Positions 8,028 through 16,137 of a stretch of DNA of 37,655 nt are shown piece after piece. The notes beneath the pieces were generated by a model, which ran no database searches, had not been told where the DNA came from, and was given only the letters and a program-made list of their open reading frames with translations. The position numbers and the translations under genes were made by a program. The first letter of the stretch is position 1; each line of letters begins with the position of its first letter. Source of the stretch: Gemmatimonadaceae bacterium (GTDB lineage: Bacteria > Gemmatimonadota > Gemmatimonadetes > Gemmatimonadales > Gemmatimonadaceae); contig JADGQS010000016.1 in assembly GCA_017881585.1 (NCBI GenBank), positions 1 through 37,655 of the forward strand, given 5' to 3'.

Positions 8028-8489
8028 GTGAAAATGTCCACCTACGACGAAATCACGCAGCCCCATATCGCGACGATCGAAAGCGACGGCCGACGCTACA
8101 ACGTGTCGTGCCGCGTCGGCTTCGACGGCGTGGAGTACGTGGGGCGCCTCTGGTTCGCCGATGAGGCGTGGGACGATCTCGGCCTGCCCGACCGCGGCGC
8201 GCTGCCCGGCCGCACGAAGGATGAGGCACTCGCGCTTGCGAAGCGCCTCACGGCGGACGAGCTGGTCAAGCGCCATCGCCGCGCGCTCTCCGAGAAGCGC
8301 CGCTTTCACGGACTGCGCAAGGCGACCGACGAGATCCTCGCGAAGATCCGCTACCTGAACCAAGTCGCGATATCCATGCGGGCCGGCCTCCTCGACGTCG
8401 AAGGCGCCGCGCAGGAGATCGACCTCACCGAAAAGCAGCTCCACGCGCTGATCGACCGGCTGTCGTCGTTCGCCGGCGTCGAGGATTAA
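8028..8489 (+). CDS. Conserved-looking hypothetical protein
   Basis: A protein of 153 residues from GTG 8028; ATG 8034, two codons in, is equally possible. Neither has a Shine-Dalgarno. I do not recognise the family. The N-terminal third looks like a small beta-rich module ([20 protein letters not shown], then [13 protein letters not shown]). The remainder is strongly helical and charged ([20 protein letters not shown]), ending with a heptad-like segment ([19 protein letters not shown]). No signal peptide or membrane segment is present. Codon bias matches the neighbours, and the frame is open without interruption, so it looks like a genuine gene. It precedes nth by 25 bases and may be cotranscribed with it. 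Confidence 0.75.
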   Translation: MKMSTYDEITQPHIATIESDGRRYNVSCRVGFDGVEYVGRLWFADEAWDDLGLPDRGALPGRTKDEALALAKRLTADELVKRHRRALSEKRRFHGLRKATDEILAKIRYLNQVAISMRAGLLDVEGAAQEIDLTEKQLHALIDRLSSFAGVED

Positions 8490-8514
8490 CCCCGGGCTGA
8501 GCGGCACCATCCGC

Positions 8515-9204
8515 GTGAAGGCTGTGGCTCCGAAAAAGAAGAAGGCCGCCAGGCGCGCAAAAGTTCTCCGAGGAGGCGAGCTGAAGACGCAGGCGCGTGC
8601 CATCGAGCGCCTGCTGCGAAAGGCCTACCCCGATGCCGCGTGCGAGCTCGGCCATCGCAACGCGCTCGAACTCGCGGTCGCCACCATCCTCAGCGCGCAG
8701 TGCACCGACAAGCGGGTGAACATGGTGACGCCTGCGCTGTTCGCGCGCTATCCCGACGTGTTCGCGCTCGCCGCCGCCGATCAGCGCGACGTGGAGGCGC
8801 TCATCAAGAGCACGGGATTCTTCCGCAACAAGGCGAAGAGCCTCATCGGAATGGCGAAGGCCGTCGTGGCACGGCATGGCGGTGAGGTACCGCGCACGAT
8901 GGAAGAGCTCGTCGTGCTGCCGGGTGTCGGACGCAAGACCGCGAACGTGATCCTCGGGAACGCATTCGGGCTGAACGAAGGCGTCGTCGTCGACACGCAC
9001 GTGGCGCGGCTCAGCGCGCGGCTCGGGCTCACCCGCGAGACCGACCCCGTGAAGATCGAGCGCGCGCTGATGCCGCTGTTCCCGCGCCCGTCGTGGACCC
9101 TTCTCTCGCACCTCCTCATCTGGCACGGGCGCCGCGTGTGTGACGCGAAGAAGCCGCGCTGTGCCGATTGCGTGCTGCGCCGCATCTGTCCATCGGCGGC
9201 GTGA
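8515..9204 (+). CDS. nth: Endonuclease III (DNA glycosylase/AP lyase)
   Basis: A base-excision repair enzyme that removes oxidised pyrimidines and cleaves the abasic site. From GTG 8515 it has 229 residues. Helix-hairpin-helix [10 protein letters not shown] contains the catalytic Lys, and VVDTHVARL contains the catalytic Asp. The C-terminus carries a [4Fe-4S] motif with exact C-x6-C-x2-C-x5-C spacing ([17 protein letters not shown]). A Lys/Arg-rich tail of about 20 residues ([10 protein letters not shown]) precedes the conserved core, which starts at [11 protein letters not shown]. Just before the core is an AGGAGG (8571-8576) followed by in-frame CTG 8581, so a shorter form starting there is possible. 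Cyclophilin follows 19 bases downstream. Confidence 0.96.
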   Translation: MKAVAPKKKKAARRAKVLRGGELKTQARAIERLLRKAYPDAACELGHRNALELAVATILSAQCTDKRVNMVTPALFARYPDVFALAAADQRDVEALIKSTGFFRNKAKSLIGMAKAVVARHGGEVPRTMEELVVLPGVGRKTANVILGNAFGLNEGVVVDTHVARLSARLGLTRETDPVKIERALMPLFPRPSWTLLSHLLIWHGRRVCDAKKPRCADCVLRRICPSAA

Positions 9205-9223
9205 CCCGATAGAATTGGGCGAT

Positions 9224-9685
9224 ATGCCAAAGACTGCGAAGTTCGAAACCAACCTCGGCACCATCACGGCGGAGCTGTTCGACAAGGACGCCCCCGCGAC
9301 CGTCGGCAACTTCGAGAAGCTCGCGAACTCGGGCTTCTATGACGGAGTCAAGTTCCACCGCGTGATCACGGACTTCGTCGTGCAGGGCGGCGATCCCTAC
9401 TCCCGTGACCTGCCGGCTGGCGACCGCCGCATCGGGACGGGCGGTCCGGGCTGGATGATCAAGTGCGAGACCGCGGGCAACCCGCGCAAGCACGCCGTCG
9501 GCTCGCTGAGCATGGCGCACGCCGGAAAGGACACCGGCGGCAGCCAGTTCTTCATGGTGCTGAGCGAGCAGAACACCAAGCACCTGAACGGTGTGCACAC
9601 CGTGTTCGGCCAGATCACGGACGGGCTCGACGTCATGAAGAAGATCAAGCAGAACGACACCATGACCACGGTCCGCGTTTCCTGA
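9224..9685 (+). CDS. Cyclophilin-type peptidyl-prolyl isomerase
   Basis: A protein of 153 residues from ATG 9224 with no signal peptide, so probably cytosolic; it catalyses cis-trans isomerisation of Xaa-Pro bonds in protein folding. The family core is visible: [19 protein letters not shown], then [15 protein letters not shown] with the catalytic Arg, [16 protein letters not shown] and the final [10 protein letters not shown]. This is the compact bacterial PpiB-like size. An in-frame ATG at 9140 lies inside nth, and its extension is unlike cyclophilins, so 9224 is preferred. It sits between nth and a small membrane protein. Confidence 0.95.
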   Translation: MPKTAKFETNLGTITAELFDKDAPATVGNFEKLANSGFYDGVKFHRVITDFVVQGGDPYSRDLPAGDRRIGTGGPGWMIKCETAGNPRKHAVGSLSMAHAGKDTGGSQFFMVLSEQNTKHLNGVHTVFGQITDGLDVMKKIKQNDTMTTVRVS

Positions 9686-9725
9686 GTTCTCGAGAGTCCG
9701 CACTGCACTTTTTGCGAGGAAAGAC

Positions 9726-9917
9726 ATGTCACAGCATCAGACCCACGAATCAGACCGCGCCGCCGCCTACCGCGGGCTGATTCTCGGCGCCATCATAATC
9801 GGTATCCTGCTCGTCACGATCGTCCGGCTGACGAACGCGCACTACGCCGGGGCGGAAGGCGCAAAGGCTGCGTCGACATCATCCCAGGGCAGCGCGAGCG
9901 GCGCCCTTGACGCATAA
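9726..9917 (+). CDS. Small single-pass membrane protein
   Basis: A protein of 63 residues with a good ribosome site (GCGAGGAAAG, about 5 bases before ATG 9726). It has a charged N-terminus (residues 1-16), one hydrophobic segment GLILGAIIIGILLVTIVRL (about 17-35) and a short Ala/Ser/Gly-rich tail. I recognise no family. Its position after cyclophilin and directly before a strong terminator suggests it closes the 8028-9917 transcription unit. Function unknown. Confidence 0.7.
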   Translation: MSQHQTHESDRAAAYRGLILGAIIIGILLVTIVRLTNAHYAGAEGAKAASTSSQGSASGALDA

Positions 9918-9940
9918 CTGACTGGCGGGTAAGTTACTTG

Positions 9941-9965
9941 AAAGGCGAGCATCTGCTCGCCTTTT
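9941..9965. terminator. Intrinsic terminator
   Basis: AAAGGCGAGC and GCTCGCCTTT form a perfect 10-bp stem with an ATCT loop, ending in a run of four T. The A run on the other side makes it usable in both directions. It ends the unit closing at 9917 and insulates the TetR operon. Confidence 0.85.
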
Positions 9966-9979
9966 GAATATCCGTCTTT

Positions 9980-9997
9980 TGACTGACCGTTCAGTCA
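9980..9997. promoter_or_regulatory. TetR-type operator upstream of efflux operon
   Basis: TGACTGA (9980-9986) and TCAGTCA (9991-9997) are perfect inverted heptamers with a 4-base centre, ending 7 bases before the TetR ATG at 10005. This form is common for operators of TetR repressors of efflux pumps. It sits where it would block transcription of the regulator and the pump genes together, implying autoregulation. Confidence 0.75.
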
Positions 9998-10004
9998 TAT
10001 ACCT

Positions 10005-10685
10005 ATGTCGTCCGCTCACGCCACTTCACATGATCCGCGCTGGCGCCGCCTCCCGGAGGAGCGCCCGCAGCAGATTCTCGACGCTGCGCTCAGCGTCTTC
10101 TCGGAACATGGAATCGACGCGGCAAAGCTCGAGGAGATCGCCGCGCGTGCAGGCGTTTCCAAGGGAACCATCTATCTCTACTTCCCCAGCAAGGAAGAAC
10201 TCTTCCGCGAAGTAGTCCGCCAGAGAGTCGGCCCGGCCATCGCGAACGCCGACCAGGCGATCGCGTCCGATGGCTCGGCGGAAGATCAGCTGAGGAGTTA
10301 TCTCGCCCACCAGTGGGAGTGCCTCGGCCTCGAGGACTCGGAAGGCTGGATCCGGCTCGTCGTGCTCGAACTCCACAAGTATCCTGACCTCGCCGCGTTC
10401 CACTGGGAAGAAATCGTCGTCCGCTCGAACCGAATTCTCGGCGACATCATTCGCCGGGGCATCGCGAGCGGCGAGTTCCGCCCGACGGATCCGCAGGCCA
10501 CGGTGCAGATGATCAAGGCGCTCATCCTGATGCACGTGCTCTGGACGGGTCCGCGCGCTCCGGCGCCGGTCCAGCATCGGCCCGCGCCCGGGAACGTCCT
10601 CGCCAACATCACCGATTTCGTCCTTCACGCACTGCGCGCCGCGCCGCAGCGCGCAGTACCGGCATCCGGAGCCCCACACGCATGA
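10005..10685 (+). CDS. TetR/AcrR-family transcriptional regulator
   Basis: A protein of 226 residues with the TetR_N helix-turn-helix in residues about 20-66: ILDAALSVFSEHGIDAAKLE, then ARAGVSKGTIYLYFPSKEEL. The C-terminal ligand-binding half (70-205) is helical, with the WIRLVVLELHKYPDLAAFHW stretch seen in AcrR-like members. An Ala/Pro/Arg-rich tail follows. It likely represses its own operon through the palindrome at 9980-9997 and is released by a pump substrate. Its stop overlaps the ATG of the TolC gene by 4 bases, so regulator and pump are translationally coupled. Confidence 0.93.
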   Translation: MSSAHATSHDPRWRRLPEERPQQILDAALSVFSEHGIDAAKLEEIAARAGVSKGTIYLYFPSKEELFREVVRQRVGPAIANADQAIASDGSAEDQLRSYLAHQWECLGLEDSEGWIRLVVLELHKYPDLAAFHWEEIVVRSNRILGDIIRRGIASGEFRPTDPQATVQMIKALILMHVLWTGPRAPAPVQHRPAPGNVLANITDFVLHALRAAPQRAVPASGAPHA

Positions 10686-12055
10686 TCACGATTCCCATCA
10701 TGAAGCGCTTCCCGGCGATCGCTCTCGCGTTCGTGGCGGCGATCGCTCTCGCGTTCGACGCGGGCGCTGCGCTCGCGCAGGAGCCGCTCGTGCTCACGCT
10801 CGGCGGCGCGGCACGGCTCGCGGCGGAAAAGAGCGCCGGCCCCGAGACCGCGCGCCTCCGCTCGGATCAGGCGGCGGCACGCGTGCGCCAGGCGAAGTCG
10901 GCGTTCCTTCCGAACATCTCAGGCGAGGCCATCGAGGGCGAACGCACGTTCAACAGCGCCAGCTTCGGCATCAACTTCGCCGACCCGGTGACGGGCAAGT
11001 ATCTCTTCGATCCGAATGGCGTTGTTCTTGGCCCGGTTCGCGACTACGATATTCGCGGCACCGTTCGCCAGAATATCTATGATCCGTCTGCGTTCGCACG
11101 GCTGAAGGCCGCGCGCGCGAGTTCGTCCGCATACGGCGACGAGGCCTCGGCACAGTCGCAGATCGCGGCTGGAACGGCAGCCGCCGTCTATGTGCGCGTA
11201 CTCCGGGCTGACGCCCTGTTCGCCGCGCGCATGGCGGATTCCACGCTCAGCGAGGAACTGCTCGCGATCGCTCGCGACCAGCTGAACGCCGGCGTCGGCA
11301 TTGCGCTCGACGTGACCCGCGCGCAGTCGCAGTTCGCGGCGACGCGCGCGCAGATCATCTCGGCACGCAACGAGCGCAGCCGCGCGCGCCTCGACCTGCA
11401 TCGCGCACTCGGCCTGCCGCTGAACGCGCCCATCTCGCTCGCCGATTCACTGCCCGGGCTCCCGACGAACGGCGCGCTGCCCACCGAGCTGGAGGCCACC
11501 GAACGCGCGATGCGATCGCGCGCCGACCTGCGCTCCGCCGACGCGCAGATTACGGCCGCGCAGCGACAAATCGAGTCGATCAAGTCCGAGCGGCTGCCGG
11601 CGCTCTCCGCGTTCATCGATCAGGGTCCCACCAGCAAGAGCACGCAGCATCTGGTCAGCACGTACGACTGGGGCATCAGGCTCTCGGTGCCGATGTTCGA
11701 CGGCTTCCGCCGCGAGGGACGCATCGAGGAGCAGCAGGCGGCGGTGCGGGAACTCGGCGTGCGCAAGCGCGACCTCACCGAGCAGGCGGCCATCGACGTG
11801 AGCGGCGCACTGCTCGATCTGATGTCGGCGCGCGAGGAGCTCGCCGCGACCGAGGAGCACCTGAGGTTCGCCGAGCAGGAGCTCGCGCAGGCGCGCGACC
11901 GCTTCCGCTCCGGCGTCGCGGGCAACGCCGACGTCATCACCGCGTCGCTCAGCCTCAATGCGGCGCGCACCCAGATCGTGGATTCACGCGCCGCCTTCCA
12001 GTCGGCCCGCGTCGCGCTCGCGCGTGCGCAGGGCACCGTCACCGAACTCCCGTAG
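10682..12055 (+). CDS. TolC-family outer membrane efflux protein
   Basis: A protein of 457 residues. The start at ATG 10682 overlaps the TetR stop; ATG 10700 (MKRFPAIALAFVAAIALAF) gives a cleaner signal peptide and may be the actual start. Two long helical OEP repeats follow, seen as ARVRQAKSAFLPNISGEAIE and, later, ITAAQRQIESIKSERLPALS with the F/PxLS-type turns, and the end VDSRAAFQSARVALARAQGT. It should form the trimeric channel spanning outer membrane and periplasm for the EmrAB-type pump encoded next. The adaptor gene starts 53 bases downstream. Confidence 0.93.
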   Translation: MITIPIMKRFPAIALAFVAAIALAFDAGAALAQEPLVLTLGGAARLAAEKSAGPETARLRSDQAAARVRQAKSAFLPNISGEAIEGERTFNSASFGINFADPVTGKYLFDPNGVVLGPVRDYDIRGTVRQNIYDPSAFARLKAARASSSAYGDEASAQSQIAAGTAAAVYVRVLRADALFAARMADSTLSEELLAIARDQLNAGVGIALDVTRAQSQFAATRAQIISARNERSRARLDLHRALGLPLNAPISLADSLPGLPTNGALPTELEATERAMRSRADLRSADAQITAAQRQIESIKSERLPALSAFIDQGPTSKSTQHLVSTYDWGIRLSVPMFDGFRREGRIEEQQAAVRELGVRKRDLTEQAAIDVSGALLDLMSAREELAATEEHLRFAEQELAQARDRFRSGVAGNADVITASLSLNAARTQIVDSRAAFQSARVALARAQGTVTELP

Positions 12056-12108
12056 TCCGGCCAACACGGCCCGGCACCACACTCTTTCGCTCGAGAACAG
12101 AGATCCCC

Positions 12109-13197
12109 ATGGCCTCCACCGTCTCCCCAGCCAGCGATACCGCCGACACTCCGGCGCGCGGAAAGCGCAGCCCGGTTCTGCCGATCCTCATCGTCGTGGC
12201 GCTGCTTGGCATCGGCTGGGCCACCAAGACGATCCTGTACAATCAGGGACACGTCTCGACCGACAACGCGCAAGTGGACGGCACGATCGTCCCCGTGCTC
12301 GCGAAAGTGGGCGGCTTCGTGCGGACGCTCGGCGTCGACGAGAACGACCACGTGAAACTCGGCCAGCCGATCGTTCTGATCGATTCGTCCGAATACGCCG
12401 TGCGACTCGCGCAGGCGGAGGCCGAACTCGCCGCGGCGGCGTACGTCGCGGGCGGCAAGGGAGTCGAAGGCCAGGCCGAGGCGCAGATCCGCAGCGCGAC
12501 GAGCCAGGGCCAGGTCGTCCAGGCGCAGATCGAGTCCGCCAGGGCCGCGCAGGCGAAGGCGACGGCGGACCTCGCCCGCTACAAGGAACTCGCCGCAAAG
12601 CAGATCGTGTCGAAGCTGCAGCTGGACGCGGCGCAGGCGGCATTCGACCAGGCGAACGCGAACCTCGCCGCGCTCCAGCGGCAGGCGGGCGGCGCGGCCG
12701 CGCAGCTCTCGAACGCCGAGATCGGTGGGAAATTTGCCCAGGCTCGCTACGCCAGTGCAAAGGCCACGCGTGACAATGCGGCCCTGCAACTCTCATACAC
12801 GAAGGTCGTCTCGCCCGTCGCGGGCATCGTGAGCCGCAAGCAGATCGAGGTGGGCCAGCTCGTGCAGCCCGGCCAGCCGCTGCTCACGCTCGTCTCGGAC
12901 TCGAGCGTCTGGATCGCGGCGAACTTCAAGGAGACACAGCTCGCCGACATTCGGGTCGGTCAGGCCGTCGCCATCGAAGTGGACTCGTACCCGGGCTGCG
13001 AGGCGGAGGGAAAAGTCGAGAGCCTCAGCGCGGCGACGGGCGCGAAATTCGCACTCCTGCCGCCCGACAACTCGACGGGCAATTTCACGAAGGTCGTGCA
13101 GCGCGTTCCCGTGCGCATCCAGGTGACGAAAGGGTGTGGTCCCGACCGGCCGCTGCGTCCGGGCATGTCGGTGACCGCGCACGTCGCGACGAAGTAG
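12109..13197 (+). CDS. HlyD/EmrA-family membrane fusion protein
   Basis: A periplasmic adaptor of 362 residues. It has a short cytoplasmic tail, one membrane anchor (VLPILIVVALLGIGWATKTI, about 24-43), and the biotinyl-lipoyl half motif VDGTIVPVLAKVGGFVRTLG. A long coiled-coil hairpin (about 95-225, rich in Ala/Gln) follows, then the second half-lipoyl segment (SPVAGIVSRKQIEVGQLVQP) and a beta-barrel ending PGMSVTAHVATK. It matches EmrA, which links a DHA2 MFS pump to TolC. The pump gene starts 7 bases after its stop. Confidence 0.94.
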   Translation: MASTVSPASDTADTPARGKRSPVLPILIVVALLGIGWATKTILYNQGHVSTDNAQVDGTIVPVLAKVGGFVRTLGVDENDHVKLGQPIVLIDSSEYAVRLAQAEAELAAAAYVAGGKGVEGQAEAQIRSATSQGQVVQAQIESARAAQAKATADLARYKELAAKQIVSKLQLDAAQAAFDQANANLAALQRQAGGAAAQLSNAEIGGKFAQARYASAKATRDNAALQLSYTKVVSPVAGIVSRKQIEVGQLVQPGQPLLTLVSDSSVWIAANFKETQLADIRVGQAVAIEVDSYPGCEAEGKVESLSAATGAKFALLPPDNSTGNFTKVVQRVPVRIQVTKGCGPDRPLRPGMSVTAHVATK

Positions 13198-13204
13198 ACA
13201 CGGC

Positions 13205-14770
13205 ATGATGACACCGGCGGCGGATCCGTCCGCCGACAAGTACCGATACAAGTATCTCATCGGCATCGCGGTCACGATGGCCGCGATGCTCGAACTCATC
13301 GATACGTCGATCGTGAACGTCGCGATTCCCCACATGATGGGGAATCTCGGCGCGACGCTCGACGAGATCTCGTGGGTCTCGACGGGATACATCGTCGCGA
13401 ACGTCATCGTGATCCCGATGTCGGGCTGGCTGTCCGCGTACTTCGGGCGCCGCCGGTATCTCACGTTCTCGATCGGACTGTTCGTCGTCGCATCGTTCTT
13501 CTGCGGCGCCTCGCGTTCGCTCGAGGCGCTCGTGCTCTGGCGCGTCGTGCAGGGACTCGGCGGAGGCGCACTGCTCTCCACCGCGCAGTCCACGCTGTGG
13601 GAGGCGTTCCCGCCGAAGGAAGTCGCGATCGGGCAGGCAATGTTCGGCGTGGGCATCATGGTGGGCCCCACGCTCGGCCCCACGCTCGGCGGATTCATCG
13701 TCGACAACTGGGAATGGCCGTGGATCTTCTACATCAATCTTCCGCTTGGTTTCATCGCCGGGCTGATGGTGTGGAGCTACGTGCGCAACGCCGAGCACCA
13801 GGAGCGAGCGGAGACCGTCGACTGGCTCGGCATCGGGCTGCTGACGACGGGGGTGGGGTCGCTGCAGTGGATGCTCGAGCGGGGCGAACGTTACGACTGG
13901 TTCGAGTCGCGATTCGTGACCTCACTGGCGGTGATTTCCGTCGTGTCGTTCGTCGGGCTGGTCTGGCGCGAACTCACCGCGACGGAACCCGTGATCAATT
14001 TCCGGGTGCTGAAGAGCCGCCAGCTCGCCACCGGCGTCACGATGGCGATGCTGCTTGGCTTCGCGCTCTTCGGTTCGGTGTTCGTGCTGCCGGTGTTCCT
14101 GCAGGGACTGCACGGGTTCACCGCGAACCAGACGGGGCTCGTGATCCTGCCGGGCGCGATCGCGTCGGCCATGACGATGGCCGTGCTCGGCCGGTTCGCG
14201 TCGAGGATCGACGCGCGTCCGCTGGTCGCCGCCGGCGTGCTCGGTTTCCTGTGGTGCATGTGGAGTCTCTCGCGGCTCACGATCGACGCCGGCGCGGGCG
14301 ACCTGTTCTGGCCGCTGATCGTCCGGGGCATCTCGCTCGGCATCATCTTCATTCCGCTGACGAACGCGTCGATGGCGGAGCTGAAGCCGTGGGAGATTCC
14401 GCAGGGCATGGGCATGTTCAACCTCACGCGACAGCTGGGCGGCTCGCTGGGCATAGCGATCGTGGCGACGTTGCTCTCGCGCTTCACGTTCCAGGCCAAG
14501 AGCCAGCTGACCCAGCACCTCGTGACGATCGGAACGGACGCGCAGGCCCGGCTCGATCTCATCAGCAACGGCATGGTCGCGCGGGGAATGAACCCCGCGG
14601 TGGCACACCAGCAGGCGCTGATGGTCATGGACCGGATGGTGACTGCCCAGGCGAGTGTCCTCGCGTTCTCGAGGATCTACCTGATCAGCGGCGCGGCCCT
14701 CTGCTGCGCCATTCCCCTGATGCTGTTCTGGCGCCACGGCAAGAGCCGGGCAACGGTTCAAGCACATTAG
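13205..14770 (+). CDS. DHA2-family MFS drug efflux permease (EmrB-like)
   Basis: A proton-driven inner membrane exporter of 521 residues with about 14 hydrophobic segments, the DHA2 number. Motifs: MLELIDTSIVNVAIPHMMGN in TM1 (motif D1), GWLSAYFGRRRYLTFSIGLF (motif A), LWRVVQGLGGGALLSTAQST (motif B) and MFGVGIMVGPTLGPTLGGFI (motif C). With the preceding EmrA-like adaptor and TolC channel it forms a tripartite pump for hydrophobic toxins or drugs under TetR control. The substrate cannot be inferred. ATG 13205 follows the adaptor stop by 7 bases; the neighbouring ATG at 13208 is equally possible. Confidence 0.95.
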   Translation: MMTPAADPSADKYRYKYLIGIAVTMAAMLELIDTSIVNVAIPHMMGNLGATLDEISWVSTGYIVANVIVIPMSGWLSAYFGRRRYLTFSIGLFVVASFFCGASRSLEALVLWRVVQGLGGGALLSTAQSTLWEAFPPKEVAIGQAMFGVGIMVGPTLGPTLGGFIVDNWEWPWIFYINLPLGFIAGLMVWSYVRNAEHQERAETVDWLGIGLLTTGVGSLQWMLERGERYDWFESRFVTSLAVISVVSFVGLVWRELTATEPVINFRVLKSRQLATGVTMAMLLGFALFGSVFVLPVFLQGLHGFTANQTGLVILPGAIASAMTMAVLGRFASRIDARPLVAAGVLGFLWCMWSLSRLTIDAGAGDLFWPLIVRGISLGIIFIPLTNASMAELKPWEIPQGMGMFNLTRQLGGSLGIAIVATLLSRFTFQAKSQLTQHLVTIGTDAQARLDLISNGMVARGMNPAVAHQQALMVMDRMVTAQASVLAFSRIYLISGAALCCAIPLMLFWRHGKSRATVQAH

Positions 14771-14841
14771 CGCTTGAGGTGGTAATTTCCCCGGGGATGG
14801 GAATCCACCCGCACGAACACACGTCCGGAGGACGCACCGCA

Positions 14842-15432
14842 ATGCGCACACGTATTCTCGCGGCCGCACTGGCCGCCTGCATTCCTGCCGCCGTTTTTGC
14901 GCAGGGCAAAGGCGCGAGGTCGAGTGATACCGCTTCGAGTTCGTCGTCGAGGGCTTCCTACGCGCCGTCCAGCGCGAGGTCTCCGACGTCGCACGACCTC
15001 GCCGACCTGAACCCCGCCGCGCTGCTCATCAGCAAGCGGAAGAAAGTCCCGCTTGCCGATTCGACCGTCGCACAGCTCAAGGCAGTCGAGAAGAAGATCA
15101 ACGACCGGAACGTACAGTTTTTTGCGACGTACGACTCGGTTCGAAAGTGGACGATGCCGATCGGCGACAATTCCACGACGCAAGGCCATGGCCTTCGCGG
15201 CGGCGTCGCCGACTCGAAGCTCACGGCGCCCGCGATCTCCCCGGCAGAGCAGGCCAAGATGCAGTCGTCCATGCGCGACCTTCGCGCCCTCATGGCCGAC
15301 TATCGCGAGCGCCGCAAGCCGGACGTGACGGACGCGCTGGGCGTGATTCCGGACGCACAGAAGAAGGCCGCCACCGACCTGCTCGCCCAGCAGGACGGCG
15401 ATCTCGAGAAGCTCATCGGCGGGAGACCGTAG
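14842..15432 (+). CDS. Secreted hypothetical protein
   Basis: A protein of 196 residues from ATG 14842 with CGGAGGA about 10 bases upstream. The signal peptide is MRTRILAAALAACIPAAVFA, cleaved before QGKG. A Ser-rich low-complexity linker (about 27-50) comes next, then a helical charged region. The C-terminal part (ISPAEQAKMQSSMRDLRALM, then GVIPDAQKKAATDLLAQQDG) faintly resembles the LTxxQ helices of Spy/CpxP periplasmic proteins, but the motifs are imperfect, so I do not assign the family. It follows the efflux permease by 71 bases on the same strand and may be cotranscribed. Confidence 0.75.
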   Translation: MRTRILAAALAACIPAAVFAQGKGARSSDTASSSSSRASYAPSSARSPTSHDLADLNPAALLISKRKKVPLADSTVAQLKAVEKKINDRNVQFFATYDSVRKWTMPIGDNSTTQGHGLRGGVADSKLTAPAISPAEQAKMQSSMRDLRALMADYRERRKPDVTDALGVIPDAQKKAATDLLAQQDGDLEKLIGGRP

Positions 15433-15481
15433 CGTCACCGCCGGCGCCCCGCTCCCCGCTCGCGAAGCCGCCCTCGCTCTG

Positions 15482-16039
15482 ATGCAGGAGTGGACGGCGG
15501 GCGACTCGCTCCGCAAGCACATGCTCGCGGTGGAGGGTGCGATGCGTGCATACGCGGCGCACTTCAATGAAGACGTCGAGCGCTGGGGCCTCGCGGGGCT
15601 CATGCACGACTTCGATTACGAGCGTTTCCCGAACGCCGCGCATGCCGCCGACGCCGAGCATCCGGCCGAAGGCGTACGCGTGCTGCGCTCAGCGGGCTAC
15701 CCTGAGGACGTGCTCCAAGCCATTCTCGGCCACGCGGACTATACGGGTGTGGCCCGCGACACCCTGATGTCGAAAACATTGTATGCGGTGGACGAGCTGG
15801 CGGGGCTGTGCACCGCGTGCGCGCTGGTGCGGCCGTCGCGCAGCGTGAACGATCTCGAGCCGTCATCTGTCAGAAAGAAGATGAAGGACAAGGCCTTCGC
15901 TCGCGGCGTGAACCGCGACGACGTCCTCCGCGGCGCTGCGGAGCTTGGCGTCGAACTCGACGCGCACATCGCGCTCGTGATCCGCGCCATGCGGGAACGC
16001 GCGGACCTGCTGGGGCTGGGCGGCAGCGCCGCCTCGTGA
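15482..16039 (+). CDS. HD-domain hydrolase-like protein
   Basis: A cytosolic protein of 185 residues. The HD metal site is visible: SLRKHMLAVEGAMR (first His), LMHDFDYERFP (HD pair), ILGHADYTG (His) and YAVDELAGL (Asp). This matches the COG2316-type predicted HD phosphohydrolases, whose substrate is unknown. The codons upstream of ATG 15482 read LPAREAALAL in frame, which resembles the start of this domain, so translation may begin earlier (for example CTG 15479). No clear ribosome site settles it. It is followed by a 98-base gap and the ECF sigma operon. Confidence 0.87.
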   Translation: MQEWTAGDSLRKHMLAVEGAMRAYAAHFNEDVERWGLAGLMHDFDYERFPNAAHAADAEHPAEGVRVLRSAGYPEDVLQAILGHADYTGVARDTLMSKTLYAVDELAGLCTACALVRPSRSVNDLEPSSVRKKMKDKAFARGVNRDDVLRGAAELGVELDAHIALVIRAMRERADLLGLGGSAAS

Positions 16040-16057
16040 TGCCGGTTACCCGCCGGC

Positions 16058-16093
16058 CACCAACGTTCGCACCAGCGTTCGCACCAACGTTCG
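16058..16093 (+). repeat. Three tandem 12-bp repeats upstream of ECF sigma gene
   Basis: CACCAACGTTCG (16058-16069), CACCAGCGTTCG (16070-16081) and CACCAACGTTCG (16082-16093) are head-to-tail with one substitution. The units end 44 bases before the sigma ATG. Two of the three contain the palindrome AACGTT, and all repeat the CGTTCG core. The spacing is close to one helical turn. They could be regulator binding sites for the sigma/efflux operon. Confidence 0.7.
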
Positions 16094-16137
16094 GATCCAG
16101 CGCCCCGTATTTGGAGTGTGAAACGTGAGGCGATCGA

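Noticed and set aside
13372-14841. Plus-strand frame overlapping the DHA2 permease
   Set aside because: Only its last 196 codons, starting at ATG 14842 with a ribosome site and signal peptide, look real; the earlier part is a shifted reading of the permease.
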